DNA of 64,000 nt from Gemmatimonadaceae bacterium. Lineage in GTDB: Bacteria; Gemmatimonadota; Gemmatimonadetes; Gemmatimonadales; Gemmatimonadaceae. Below, piece by piece: positions 1 to 7,958 of this stretch. Position 1 is the stretch's first letter. Each line of letters begins with the position of its first letter. Below the pieces are notes generated by a model that saw only the letters and a list, made by a program, of their open reading frames with translations, was not told where the DNA came from and ran no database searches. Where the stretch lies: NCBI GenBank assembly GCA_036496605.1, contig DASXKV010000056.1:1-64000 (forward strand), in the 5' to 3' direction. The position numbers and the translations under genes were made by a program.

Positions 1-135
1 CTATCCCCCATTTCCAGGCAGGTCACTCACGTGTTACGCACCCGTTCGCCGGTTGCCCTTGCGAGCCCCCGTGACTTGCATGTGTTAAGCACGCCGCCAG
101 CGTTCGTCCTGAGCCAGGATCAAACTCTCCAAGAG
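1..135 (-). rRNA. rrs: 16S ribosomal RNA, 5' end only (gene continues left of window)
   Basis: Read on the minus strand, 128 down to 109 gives the universal 16S 5' sequence AGAGTTTGATCCTGGCTCAG. It is followed by the conserved GACGAACGCTGGCGGCGTGC block and the ACATGCAAGTC block. The mature 5' end is placed about 7 nt before AGAGTTTG, by analogy with E. coli numbering. Only about 135 nt of the roughly 1500-nt gene are inside the window; the 23S, 5S and any spacer tRNAs lie outside it. The identity is certain. The exact 5' end is an estimate. Confidence 0.97.
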
Positions 136-302
136 AGTTGATATAGCTCTACCGAACGCGACCATCGGATACGATCCAATGATCGCATCCGGAATCACAG
201 AATTCGTGTTTGTTCTCTCCCTGCCGCCCACGTGAGCAGCAGATCAACGAGAGCCACCGCACGATTCTCTCACACTCGATTGTCAATCAGCGACTACTAA
301 AT

Positions 303-319
303 CCCCCAAGTTTTTGGGG
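303..319 (-). other. hairpin at the predicted 5' end of the rRNA transcript
   Basis: Immediately downstream of the predicted rRNA start, the minus strand reads CCCCAA-AAAC-TTGGGG, a perfect 6-bp stem with a 4-nt loop. It would form in the first 20 nt of the primary transcript. It has no T-tract where an intrinsic terminator would need one, so it is more likely a 5' leader structure. Its function is unknown. Confidence 0.5.
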
Positions 320-326
320 AACGCGA

Positions 327-354
327 AGTATAGCCCGAGTGATGGGAAGTTCAA
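327..354 (-). promoter_or_regulatory. rRNA operon sigma70-type promoter
   Basis: On the minus strand a -35 box TTGAAC (354-349) and a -10 box TATACT (332-327) are separated by 16 bp. They point into the 16S gene, about 190 nt upstream of its mature 5' end. The predicted transcription start is near 320. No A/T-rich UP element is visible upstream. Spacing and -10 match are good; the promoter is inferred from sequence alone. Confidence 0.7.
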
Positions 355-361
355 GTGGTAG

Positions 362-460
362 CTGGTCGTTGGTGATTGGTCGTTGGTGAATTCTGATTGC
401 CGGCGAGCTCTGCTCGCCGGCGCTCCCTTCACGAACAACCAATCACCAATCACCAATCAC
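362..460. repeat. 100-bp palindromic intergenic repeat, copy 1
   Basis: The outer arms are iterated TTGGTGATTGGT-like units on the left and ACCAATCACCAATCACC units on the right. They flank a perfect 10-bp GC hairpin (399-408 with 412-421, loop TCT, core GAGC-NNN-GCTC). The same architecture recurs at 19835-19942, including the shared GTGAATTC just left of the hairpin and a CGAAC-ACCAA box on the right. It lies between the rRNA promoter and the 3' end of the acidic-protein gene, where the hairpin could also terminate minus-strand transcription. Confidence 0.75.
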
Positions 461-466
461 CGAGCA

Positions 467-799
467 TCACTCCACGCGCCGCCCAGGCCGCTCGCTCTCG
501 TCATCCTCGCCGAGTTCCTCGTCGAGCTCCTCGAACTCGTCCTCGAAATCGTCGTCCTCATCCTCGTCGAGGTCGTCGTCGTCGAGGTCGTCCTCATCCT
601 CGTCGTCTTCGTCGTCCTCGTCGTCTTCATCGAGATCGTCGTCGTCGAAGTCGTCCTCGTCATCGAAGTCCACTTCATCGTCGAGATCATCGTCGTCGTC
701 GTCAACATCGTCGTCCAACGGCTCATCGTCGAGATCGTCATCATCGCGGCCGCCTCGTGGTGACAGCGACATCTCCGACGACTCGAACATGTCCGACAT
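467..799 (-). CDS. extremely acidic low-complexity protein (110 aa)
   Basis: Hypothetical protein. The N-terminus (about residues 1-18) is ordinary and includes SEMSLSPRGG. Residues about 19-103 are almost only Asp, Glu, Leu and Phe, encoded by a GAC/GAG trinucleotide-like run (about 530-740). The C-terminus ends RPGRRVE. There is no signal peptide or membrane segment. It lies 50 nt downstream of typA on the same strand and upstream of the rRNA operon promoter. Polyacidic tails of this kind are known in proteins that bind basic partners (ribosomal proteins, histone-like proteins), but no domain is recognised. The reverse frames here are Val/Glu and Thr/Met shadows of the same repeat. The unbroken frame with a normal N-terminus supports a real gene. 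Confidence 0.6.
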   Translation of the reverse strand: MSDMFESSEMSLSPRGGRDDDDLDDEPLDDDVDDDDDDLDDEVDFDDEDDFDDDDLDEDDEDDEDDEDEDDLDDDDLDEDEDDDFEDEFEELDEELGEDDESERPGRRVE

Positions 800-849
800 T
801 GCCCGGTTCTCCTTGCTGTGTAGTTAAACGAGGGATTGCGCGACGACTG

Positions 850-2691
850 TTAAATGGAGGCGCGCTCGCGCCCGCGCTTTGCCTCTCGCGAAAGCTTCTT
901 TCGATCCGATGCGCTGAGGGAGCGCTTGCGGAGTCGAATCGATTGCGGCGTCACCTCGATCAACTCATCGTCTTCGATATACTCGAGGGCTGCTTCGAGA
1001 GTCAACTCCCGCGGCGGCTCGAGCTGAATGTGCTCATCGGCGGACTTCGAGCGCATGTTCGTCAGCTTCTTTTCCTTCGTCGGATTGACGTCCATGTCAC
1101 CCGGCCGAGCACTCTCGCCAATAACCATTCCTTCGTACACTGCGTCACCCGGCGCAACAAAAAGCGTCGACCGCTCCTGGAGATTTGCGAGCGCGAATGC
1201 GACAATCGTGCCGTTTTCCATCGACACGAGTGAGCCGCGCGTTCGACCCGCGAGTGGCCCTGCCCACAATCCGTAGTCCAGGAAACGATGATGTAAAATG
1301 CCGGTCCCGCGTGTATCCGTCAGGAACTCGGAACGGTAGCCGAACAATCCCCGCGCCGGAATCCGATAGCGCAATCGAACGAGCCCCTGCCCGGGGTTTT
1401 TCATTTCGAGCATCTCGCCACGCCGCGGTCCCAGTTGCTCGATCACTACGCCAAGGAAATCCTCGGGCACGTCGATCATCAACTCCTCATACGGCTCGAG
1501 TCGTTCACCGTTGAGGCCCTCGCGCGTGATCACGCGCGGGCGCGAAACCTGGAACTCGTATCCCTCGCGGCGCATCGTCTCCATCAGAATGGAGAGGTGC
1601 AGCTCGCCGCGGCCAGAGACCGACCACGTGTCCGTCGAGTCGGTATCCTCGACGCGTAATGCGACGTTTTTTTCGAGCTCCCGCATAAGGCGCTCACGCA
1701 GCTGCCGCGACGTGACGAACTTTCCTTCCTTGCCGGCGAACGGGGAGTTGTTGACGATGAAATCGACCGAGATCGTCGGTTCCTCCACCGCGATGCCCTC
1801 GAGCCGCTCCGGCGATTCCACGTCCGCGATCGTGTGCCCGATCTCGACGCCTTCGAGCCCGGCGAGCGCAACGATCTCTCCCGCCGAAGCCTGCTCGACC
1901 TCGATGCGCTCCAGTCCCTCGAAGGTGTAGAGCTTCGTGGCGCGCGCGCGCTCCGTCGCCTGGTTCGTGTCGAGCGGCAAGAGCGCAACCGCATCACCGA
2001 CGTGCACCGTGCCGCGCTCGATGCGGCCGATGCCGAGCCGGCCGAGATACGGTGAGTGATCGATCGTCGAGATCAGCATCTGGAACGCGCCTTTCGAATC
2101 ACTCGGCGGAGCAGGCACATGCCTGACGATGGCCTCGAAGAGCGGCGTCAGGTCCGTTGCCGGCGTGTCGAGGCTGGCGGTCGCGACGCCGTCGCGAGCC
2201 GACGCGTAGACGACGGGCGCATCGAGCTGCGCCTCTTCCGCCTCGAGCTCGATCAAGAGATCGAGCACCTCGTCGTGCGTGCGTAGCGGATCGGCGCCGG
2301 CCCGATCGATCTTGTTGATGACGACGATGGGCGTACGACCCAGTCCCAACGCCTTGCGTAGAACGAAGCGCGTCTGCGGCATCGGTCCGTCGAACGCATC
2401 GACCACGAGCAACACGCCATCGACCATACGCAGGATGCGCTCGACCTCTCCGCCGAAGTCGGCGTGCCCGGGCGTATCGACGATATTGATCTTGGTGCCA
2501 CGCCAGCGGACCGACGTGTTCTTCGCGAGAATCGTTATTCCCCGCTCGCGTTCGAGCGGGTTCGAATCCATCACGCGCTCCTGGACGACCTGGTTCTCGC
2601 GAAATGCGCCCGCCTGCCGGAGCATCTTGTCCACGAGGGTTGTCTTGCCGTGATCGACGTGCGCGATGATGGCGATGTTGCGGATTTGCAT
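850..2691 (-). CDS. typA: ribosome-associated translational GTPase TypA/BipA
   Basis: TypA/BipA is a translation-factor GTPase that binds the 70S ribosome and matters in ribosome assembly and stress or cold growth. The sequence shows the G1 loop AHVDHGKTT at residues 10-18, the switch I region with [12 protein letters not shown]3 DTPGHADF and G4 [12 protein letters not shown]-like domains II, III and V follow, then the BipA-specific C-terminus. The length from the chosen ATG (613 aa) fits the family. The frame is open 69 codons further upstream, but those residues have no family match. A TATACT box lies only 8 nt before this ATG, so the mRNA may be leaderless. The gene is transcribed away from a small plus-strand gene and towards the acidic-protein gene. 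Confidence 0.95.
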   Translation of the reverse strand: MQIRNIAIIAHVDHGKTTLVDKMLRQAGAFRENQVVQERVMDSNPLERERGITILAKNTSVRWRGTKINIVDTPGHADFGGEVERILRMVDGVLLVVDAFDGPMPQTRFVLRKALGLGRTPIVVINKIDRAGADPLRTHDEVLDLLIELEAEEAQLDAPVVYASARDGVATASLDTPATDLTPLFEAIVRHVPAPPSDSKGAFQMLISTIDHSPYLGRLGIGRIERGTVHVGDAVALLPLDTNQATERARATKLYTFEGLERIEVEQASAGEIVALAGLEGVEIGHTIADVESPERLEGIAVEEPTISVDFIVNNSPFAGKEGKFVTSRQLRERLMRELEKNVALRVEDTDSTDTWSVSGRGELHLSILMETMRREGYEFQVSRPRVITREGLNGERLEPYEELMIDVPEDFLGVVIEQLGPRRGEMLEMKNPGQGLVRLRYRIPARGLFGYRSEFLTDTRGTGILHHRFLDYGLWAGPLAGRTRGSLVSMENGTIVAFALANLQERSTLFVAPGDAVYEGMVIGESARPGDMDVNPTKEKKLTNMRSKSADEHIQLEPPRELTLEAALEYIEDDELIEVTPQSIRLRKRSLSASDRKKLSREAKRGRERASI

Positions 2692-2699
2692 AGCCTTGA

Positions 2700-2729
2700 A
2701 GTATAGCGGGAGGCGCAAAATCCAAACAA
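2700..2729 (-). promoter_or_regulatory. typA promoter, implying a leaderless or near-leaderless mRNA
   Basis: On the minus strand there is a TATACT -10 box (2705-2700), preceded after 18 bp by TTGTTT (2729-2724) as a weak -35. The -10 is identical to that of the rRNA promoter. The typA ATG begins at 2691, so initiation 6-8 nt below the -10 would place the 5' end at or within 2-3 nt of the start codon. No Shine-Dalgarno sequence precedes the ATG. Confidence 0.5.
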
Positions 2730-2838
2730 GCCAACCGGTCTGATGCGGCTGTGGGAATCGCGTGACACTTGCGTCGGAACTCATACGAATACACAATGCG
2801 GAAGGACGCTCAGACACGCCCTTCGCAGGAGGTGGCCC

Positions 2839-3051
2839 ATGAATGAGACCGACGAGGCTTCGCTGGAGAATTATCCCCACGGGCGAGGCTACGGGCACGA
2901 CTACATGCGTGGAGGTGAGGTGCTTGGCGGCTACGGCTACGCCGAGCGAGATGAATACGAGAAGTGTCGCGGCGAGCTATTGGAGAGCACATCGCAGGAC
3001 GCGATCGAGCTTCCGCCAGACGACAGCGAAGAAGCCGACACCAGAACCTGA
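2839..3051 (+). CDS. small Gly/Tyr-rich hypothetical protein (70 aa)
   Basis: Unrecognised small protein. The start is fixed by a strong Shine-Dalgarno AGGAGG (2827-2832) 6 nt before the ATG; the frame is open further upstream but without a ribosome site. The middle carries a Gly/Tyr/Arg/His-rich stretch (GRGYGHDYMRGG, then GGYGYAERDEYE), and the C-terminus is acidic (PPDDSEEAD). There is no signal peptide, membrane segment or cysteine pair; a single Cys is present. It is transcribed divergently from typA across a 147-bp gap and is followed by a G-tract element. It stands alone, so context gives no function. Confidence 0.65.
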   Translation: MNETDEASLENYPHGRGYGHDYMRGGEVLGGYGYAERDEYEKCRGELLESTSQDAIELPPDDSEEADTRT

Positions 3052-3058
3052 AAACGCA

Positions 3059-3089
3059 GGGGCTAGAGTTTAAGGGTTAGGGGCTGGGG
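3059..3089 (+). repeat. intergenic G-tract element (four G runs)
   Basis: GGGG, GGG, GGGG and GGGG runs occur at 3059, 3074, 3080 and 3086, with CTA/TTA-type spacers. This is a possible G-quadruplex motif on the plus strand, with one long 11-nt loop. It lies between two convergent genes (the 70-aa protein and the PilT-type ATPase). It resembles the G-tract elements at 10318, 18123, 21933 and 26804. Confidence 0.45.
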
Positions 3090-3133
3090 TTCACCCTTGC
3101 TCCGTCTTTTCGCACGCTCTGCCCTCGGCCCGA

Positions 3134-4918
3134 CTAGCGCTTCGCGCCGGCCTTCACTGCCGGTTTCGAGACCGGCGTCTCGTTTGCCTTGCCCTGTCCC
3201 TGGCTCGCGAGATCGGATTCCGCGAACGATACGTCGAGGCCGCGCTGCTTGAGCATCGACATGAAGTTCAGTTTGTCCACGGCCTTCATGTACGCTTCCT
3301 TCGGCTCGACGCGTCCACCGTCGACGTGCTCGATGAGCGCGTCGTTCAGCGTCACCATGCCGAGACGGCGCGACGTCTGCATGATCGAGTGAATCTGGAA
3401 CGTCTTTGCCTCACGAATGAGATTTGCGACGGCTGGAATCGACAACAGAATCTCGCGCGCCGCGACGCGGCCGCCGCCGATCTTCTTGCATAACGTTTGC
3501 GAGATGACGCCCTTGAGCGAATCGGAGAGCATGATGCGAATCTGCTCTTGTCGATCCGCTGGAAACTGATCGATGATGCGGTCGATCGTGCCTGGCGCCG
3601 TGGTCGTGTGCAGTGTTCCGAAGACGAGGTGGCCCGTTTCCGCCGTCTCGATCGCGATCGAGACGGTCTCCAGGTCGCGCAATTCACCGACGAGCACGAT
3701 GTCCGGATCCTCACGAAGCGCGGCGCGCAGCGCGCTCTTGAACGACTTGGTGTGAACTCCGACCTGTCGCTGCGTGATGATGCAGTTCTTATTCGGGTGC
3801 ACGAACTCGATCGGATCCTCGATCGTGATCACGTGATCATTACGGACGCGATTCACCATGTCGATCAGCGCGCACAGCGTCGTCGACTTGCCCGAACCCG
3901 TCGGACCCGTCACCAGCACCAAGCCTTTCGTCAGGTAGCAGAGATGCTGCACCTCCGTCGAGATCTGCATCTGATCGACAGTCACGACCTGCGAAGGAAT
4001 CTGCCGGAAGACGCCCGCGACTCCCATGCGATCTTTGAGCGCATTCGCACGGAAACGTGCGCAGCCAGGAATCTCATGCGCGAAGTCCGTGTCGTTCGAG
4101 TCGTGGAACTCGATCCGATTGCGCTCGGGCATGATCGAGCGAAGCATGCTGTCGAGATGCGCGTTCTCGAGTGCGTCCCATCCTTCGAGACGGTGCATCT
4201 CGCCGTGCAGGCGAATGATCGGCGGCTCACCGCAGCGCAAGTGCAGATCCGAGGCGCTTCGTTCGACCGTCGTGCGCAGCAACTGCTCGATCGTCGCTTT
4301 CGCCTCCTCGCTGCCCTCGAAGTCGTGAACGTGGTCCAGCGCCGCATTCGCGCTCGCGCCCGGCGCTGACGCCGATGGCGGAGTCACGGCGTGCGCGGGC
4401 GTCGGTACGGTCGCCATTGGAGGCGCACTGGGCCGAGCCACGTTAGGCATTGCCGCGATCGGTGTCAGCGTCGCGGGCGCCGCCGGCCGTGGCGACGCGG
4501 GCGTCGGCCGAGAAGTGACGCGTGGGGCCGGCTCGACCGGTGTGAACATCGATGTGCCGCTCTGGAGACCAGCCAACGGATCGAAGCCGCTACCTTCTTG
4601 CTCGGCACTCGGCACGCCACTTCCCGGCGTGATACGCGCCCGCCACTTGCCTCCCTCTTGCGCGGCTCGTACCGCGAACGCGCCGTCGGCGAACGTGTAA
4701 GTGAAATTGGCCGCCTTGGTCGTGTCGAGCGCTCGACCGGCATCCGGCGGTGCGATCTCCTTCAGCAGTCCCACCACCTGCTGCGCGGTGAGCGGCGACT
4801 TCGTCACGGCGCGCGCGGCGCCCTGAACCTCGAGCTTCGCCGGGTCGCCCTCGTCGAGCGTCAGGGCATCCGCCCTGTTGCTGATGACTGCGGAAAGAAG
4901 ACGGTCGAGTTGAGGCAT
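3134..4918 (-). CDS. pilT: PilT-type type IV pilus retraction ATPase with N-terminal extension (594 aa)
   Basis: Hexameric AAA-like ATPase of the secretion/pilus family, expected to power type IV pilus retraction at the inner membrane. The C-terminal 370 residues are a complete PilT core. They include SASDLHLRCGEPP in the N-terminal PAS-like domain, Walker A GPTGSGKST (about 336-344), Walker B-type DPDIVLVGELRD (about 402) and the His box GHLVFGTLHT. PilT proteins are usually about 350-370 aa. This one has about 210 extra N-terminal residues: a region resembling a second degenerate N-domain (residues 1-95), then an Ala/Pro-rich linker. A Lys/Ala/Pro tail follows the core. It lies 1 bp downstream of the repeat-domain gene at 4920-5390, so the two are probably co-expressed. 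Confidence 0.88.
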   Translation of the reverse strand: MPQLDRLLSAVISNRADALTLDEGDPAKLEVQGAARAVTKSPLTAQQVVGLLKEIAPPDAGRALDTTKAANFTYTFADGAFAVRAAQEGGKWRARITPGSGVPSAEQEGSGFDPLAGLQSGTSMFTPVEPAPRVTSRPTPASPRPAAPATLTPIAAMPNVARPSAPPMATVPTPAHAVTPPSASAPGASANAALDHVHDFEGSEEAKATIEQLLRTTVERSASDLHLRCGEPPIIRLHGEMHRLEGWDALENAHLDSMLRSIMPERNRIEFHDSNDTDFAHEIPGCARFRANALKDRMGVAGVFRQIPSQVVTVDQMQISTEVQHLCYLTKGLVLVTGPTGSGKSTTLCALIDMVNRVRNDHVITIEDPIEFVHPNKNCIITQRQVGVHTKSFKSALRAALREDPDIVLVGELRDLETVSIAIETAETGHLVFGTLHTTTAPGTIDRIIDQFPADRQEQIRIMLSDSLKGVISQTLCKKIGGGRVAAREILLSIPAVANLIREAKTFQIHSIMQTSRRLGMVTLNDALIEHVDGGRVEPKEAYMKAVDKLNFMSMLKQRGLDVSFAESDLASQGQGKANETPVSKPAVKAGAKR

Positions 4919-4919
4919 G

Positions 4920-5390
4920 TCAGGTCAGTTGGCTCACGCTCGCGATGAGAAACCGATTCACCAGGCACACCTGCTCGCCCCAGAAGACGGGCATGAATCG
5001 CTTCGCGTAGCCGTTCAGAAAGTCGAGGAGTCGGGTTTGTTCGCCGCGCTTTTCCAGCGGCACGAACCCGCTGATCGTGGACCCGTCGATGAGCGTAATC
5101 TCAACCGCCATCGCACCGTCGGGCATATCGGACGAGGGATCCCCTTCGGGCGCCGCCGTCTCCACACGAGTCACCTGAGCCTTCGCGACGAGGACGACTT
5201 CCTGTTCATTAAGAAAGAACGGGAAGAAGGGCGCATCCTCGTTCAGGAGATCGATCGGTTCCTGAGGCTCGGCACGGATCCTCGTGCGCTCCGCGAGGAA
5301 CACCTCGCCGTCGAGCCGGCGGCCGTCCGTGAGGACGACGCGGACGGCGCGACGCAACTTCTCAACTCGAAAGAGTCTTATGGTGTCCAT
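4920..5390 (-). CDS. two-repeat hypothetical protein coupled to pilT (156 aa)
   Basis: No named family assigned. The protein is an internal duplication. The first half has LTDGRRLDGEVFL, then IDLLNEDAPFFPFF. The second half has LIDGSTISGFVPL, then LLDFLNGYAKRFMPVFWG. Each half ends in a short hydrophobic strand and a V-R/S-V turn. The spacing suggests two small beta-barrel domains of about 60 residues, separated by a linker (PEGDPSSDMPDG). It has no signal peptide. The stop codon lies 1 bp before the pilT-type start, so they form one transcription unit. Context suggests a role linked to pilus motor function or regulation; that is inference only. Confidence 0.75.
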   Translation of the reverse strand: MDTIRLFRVEKLRRAVRVVLTDGRRLDGEVFLAERTRIRAEPQEPIDLLNEDAPFFPFFLNEQEVVLVAKAQVTRVETAAPEGDPSSDMPDGAMAVEITLIDGSTISGFVPLEKRGEQTRLLDFLNGYAKRFMPVFWGEQVCLVNRFLIASVSQLT

Positions 5391-5436
5391 AGCGGCAGGT
5401 TCTTCTCTGCCACCGACGCACTGCGCGCGACTCAGG

Positions 5437-6402
5437 TCACGGATGCAGGTGCAATTCGCGTTCGTACATCTCGCGACGCTCGAGCTGCACGGTCACGTGC
5501 TGGATACCCATCTCCTGAAGGAGATCGTGCGCGTTCTCGAGCACATCCTGATGGTTTTCCGGCTGCCTGACGATCGCGTGCACACTCATCGCGACGACGC
5601 CCGAGGTCACGGTCCAGATGTGCAGGTCGTGCACCGATTCGACTCCCGGTATGGACTGCAAGCGCGTTCGGACCGCTTCGAGGGCAATGTGCGGCGGTGC
5701 TGCCTCGAGCAGCACGTCGACGGCCTCACGCACGAGGCTCCACGCGCTGCCGATGATCAAGACCGTGCTGACGAGCGATGCGATCGGGTCCGCGATGATC
5801 CAGCCGGTCGTTCGCACGAACACGGCTGCAATGATCGTCCCGCCCGACGCGAGCAGATCGCCGAGCACGTGCAGGTAGGCACCGCGGACGTTCAGGCTCG
5901 CTCCATTCACCCCGTGCAGGATGTAGACAGCGATCACGTTCACGACGAGGCCGATGGCGGCAAAGACGAGCATCAAGCCGCCGGCGACATGCTCAGGATG
6001 GCTGAATCGCCGGATCGCTTCCCACACGATCCAGAACGAGATGAGTAGCAGCGTCGCGCCGTTCAGCAGGGCGGCGAGGATCTCCCAACGCAGGTACCCG
6101 TACGTCTTTTCCGGTCTGCTCGGCTGCCGGCACATCCATCCGACGAAGAGTGAAAGGCCAAGTGCGCCGGCGTCCGTAAGCATATGCCCGGCATCCGCAA
6201 GGAGCGCCAGCGAGTTCGACAGCAACCCACCTAAGACCTCGGCGATCATCAGGGCCAGCGTTAGGCCCAGCGCGATCTGGAGTGCTCGGGTGACAGAAGG
6301 GCGCGGCCCGTGAAGCCCATGCTCGTGCGCGCAGCCGGCATGATCCTGATCCGGGTCGTGCTCGTGCACGTGCTCTGTTGCTTGTGAGTGCGAATGGGCC
6401 AT
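5437..6402 (-). CDS. cation diffusion facilitator (CDF) metal/proton antiporter
   Basis: Inner-membrane exporter of divalent cations such as Zn, Co or Cd, driven by proton antiport. The N-terminus (residues 2-31) is His/Asp-rich, a typical metal-sensing tail. The two intramembrane metal sites are visible as HMLTD in the DAGHMLTD motif (70-77) and HVLGD at about residue 180. Six hydrophobic segments precede a cytoplasmic C-terminal domain with the family's VHDLHIWTV strand. The length of 321 aa is normal. It is divergent from the CorC-type gene at 6464 across a 61-bp gap. The subfamily looks CzcD/ZitB-like, but the metal specificity cannot be read from sequence. Confidence 0.93.
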   Translation of the reverse strand: MAHSHSQATEHVHEHDPDQDHAGCAHEHGLHGPRPSVTRALQIALGLTLALMIAEVLGGLLSNSLALLADAGHMLTDAGALGLSLFVGWMCRQPSRPEKTYGYLRWEILAALLNGATLLLISFWIVWEAIRRFSHPEHVAGGLMLVFAAIGLVVNVIAVYILHGVNGASLNVRGAYLHVLGDLLASGGTIIAAVFVRTTGWIIADPIASLVSTVLIIGSAWSLVREAVDVLLEAAPPHIALEAVRTRLQSIPGVESVHDLHIWTVTSGVVAMSVHAIVRQPENHQDVLENAHDLLQEMGIQHVTVQLERREMYERELHLHP

Positions 6403-6463
6403 GTCTCGGTGCTCCGACCCTGGTGCTGGCGAGGGACGATTGGATTAAGGTAGCTTACAGCCT

Positions 6464-7795
6464 GTGCTTACGCGCCTGATCGCCATTGTCGTACTGCTCA
6501 CGTTGAATGCCTTCTTCGTCGCCGCCGAGTTCGCGCTGGTCCGGTCGCGACGCACGCGCCTCGAAGCAATGGCACGCGCAGGAGACAAGTTGGCGCGTCT
6601 CGCGTTGCGTGCGACGGGCAACCTCCCGAGGCTCCTCTCCGCAAGCCAACTCGGCATCACCGTCGCAAGTTTGGCTCTCGGCGCCCTCGCTGAAGACGCG
6701 CTCGGCAGCAATCTGACGATCTGGCTCGATACGCTGCCGATCGGGTTTCGACTCGCGGTTCGCGTCGGCATCGCATCGGCAATCGCGATCACGATCGTTA
6801 CGTACTTGCACGTCGTCTTCGGGGAGTTGGCGCCGCGAAGCGTTGCGCTCGCGCATCCGGAGCGCTTCGCGAGACTGCTTGCGCCGCCGCTCATCATCTT
6901 CGAGACGATGGTTCGTCCCTTCACGATCGTACTCAACGGCTCAGCCGTTTTCGTGCTGCGAGTGGCGGGGCAATCTCCGCAGTCGCTCGACGAAGCCGTC
7001 CACTCGCCCGAGGAGCTTCGCATTCTTGTCGAGCAGAGTGAAGAGAAAGGCGCACTCGAGGCGGGCGACGCCGACATGCTCGAGGGAGTGTTCGAGTTCT
7101 CTGAAAAGAACGCTCGTGAGGTCATGACTCCGCGCACCGAGATCGACGCGCTGCCGTTGGATGCATCGTTGGATGAAACGCTGCAACTCATCGAGGAAAC
7201 TCAGCGGTCGCGGTATCCGGTTTACGAGGAGACGATCGACAACATCATCGGTCTCGTCCTCGCAAAAGACCTTCTGCCAGTTCTTCGCAATCCGCCCGTT
7301 CAATTTTCTTTGCGCGGGATCATGCGACCCGTACATGTCGTGCCGGGATCGCGCGAAGTCGAGGAAGTGCTCGCGGATTTCAAGCGCCTCAAGGAGCACA
7401 TGGCGATCGTACTCGACGAGTACGGAGGAACAGCGGGCGTCGTCACGATGGAGGACTTGCTCGAAGAGATCGTGGGCGAGATTCTCGACGAATACGACGA
7501 GCCGCCCGAGGCGCCGGAACGGGAAGGTCCGGACATCGTCGTCGTCGCCGGATCGACGCACATCAGCGAGCTGAATGAGCGATTTGGCCTCAGCGTGCCT
7601 GACGAGGATTACACGACGATTGGCGGATTCGTGTTCGGCGCGCTCGGTCGCTTGCCGGTAACGGGCGATCGGGTGACGGCCGGGAATGCGGTGTTCACGG
7701 TGCGCGAAATGGACGGCCGACGCATCGAATCGCTGGCGATCGACCTTCATGCCGCGGGCGACCGCCGTGCGGCAGTTCGCGCGGAAGAAGGCTAG
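6464..7795 (+). CDS. CorC/HlyC-type membrane protein (DUF21, CBS pair, transporter-associated domain)
   Basis: Member of the family often annotated hemolysin or CNNM/CorC, linked to magnesium/cobalt homeostasis. It begins with GTG at 6464. The first roughly 190 residues are a DUF21 domain with hydrophobic segments (NAFFVAAEFALVRSRR at the N-terminus). A CBS-domain pair follows at about 205-330 (VMTPRTEID, SRYPVYEE and the VLDEYGGTAGVVT signature). A CorC_HlyC C-terminal domain covers about 350-430. The length of 443 aa is typical. It is transcribed divergently from the CDF gene, so the two may be co-regulated metal transporters (inference). It ends facing pdxA across a palindromic gap. Confidence 0.92.
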   Translation: MLTRLIAIVVLLTLNAFFVAAEFALVRSRRTRLEAMARAGDKLARLALRATGNLPRLLSASQLGITVASLALGALAEDALGSNLTIWLDTLPIGFRLAVRVGIASAIAITIVTYLHVVFGELAPRSVALAHPERFARLLAPPLIIFETMVRPFTIVLNGSAVFVLRVAGQSPQSLDEAVHSPEELRILVEQSEEKGALEAGDADMLEGVFEFSEKNAREVMTPRTEIDALPLDASLDETLQLIEETQRSRYPVYEETIDNIIGLVLAKDLLPVLRNPPVQFSLRGIMRPVHVVPGSREVEEVLADFKRLKEHMAIVLDEYGGTAGVVTMEDLLEEIVGEILDEYDEPPEAPEREGPDIVVVAGSTHISELNERFGLSVPDEDYTTIGGFVFGALGRLPVTGDRVTAGNAVFTVREMDGRRIESLAIDLHAAGDRRAAVRAEEG

Positions 7796-7811
7796 TCGAG
7801 TGAGCGCGGGT

Positions 7812-7932
7812 CGCCCCCGGGGGCGGTGTGGCCTCCGTGCGCGGCGAGAGCGGGAGCGGGGCCGCTCCTGCTATCCGCGCGCACGGAACACCGACCGCCC
7901 CGGAGCGACCGCTCTCGCCGCGCACGGAAGCC
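7812..7932. terminator. nested palindromes between convergent corC-type gene and pdxA
   Basis: 7830-7853 pairs with 7909-7932 over 24 positions with one mismatch (core CCGTGCGCGGCGAGAGCGG). The left part, including the same CCGTGCG segment and GGGCGGTGT, can instead pair with 7875-7903. A small GGAGCGG/CCGCTCC hairpin lies between. The two long pairings are mutually exclusive. Placed between two convergent stop codons, the region probably acts as a two-way transcription barrier; no T-tract is evident. Confidence 0.5.
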
Positions 7933-7958
7933 AATCGTGCCCCGGAGTGACCGAGATC

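Noticed and set aside
281-286. TTGACA-like -35 on the minus strand in the rRNA leader
   Set aside because: No usable -10 follows at 16-18 bp; the 327-354 promoter is better.
530-740. GAC/GAG repeat considered as CRISPR or satellite array
   Set aside because: No spacers; it is continuous and in frame, so it is coding low complexity.
457-763. Other reading frames over the acidic-protein gene (Val/Glu on plus, Thr/Met on minus)
   Set aside because: They are trinucleotide-repeat shadows of the Asp/Glu frame, with no natural N-terminus.
2556-2574. GTTCGAATCC, a tRNA T-loop-like sequence
   Set aside because: It is within typA (the DSNPLERE coding region) and no cloverleaf forms around it.
3074-3089. 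Telomere-like GGGTTAGGGG
   Set aside because: Single short occurrence, better explained as part of the intergenic G-tract elements.
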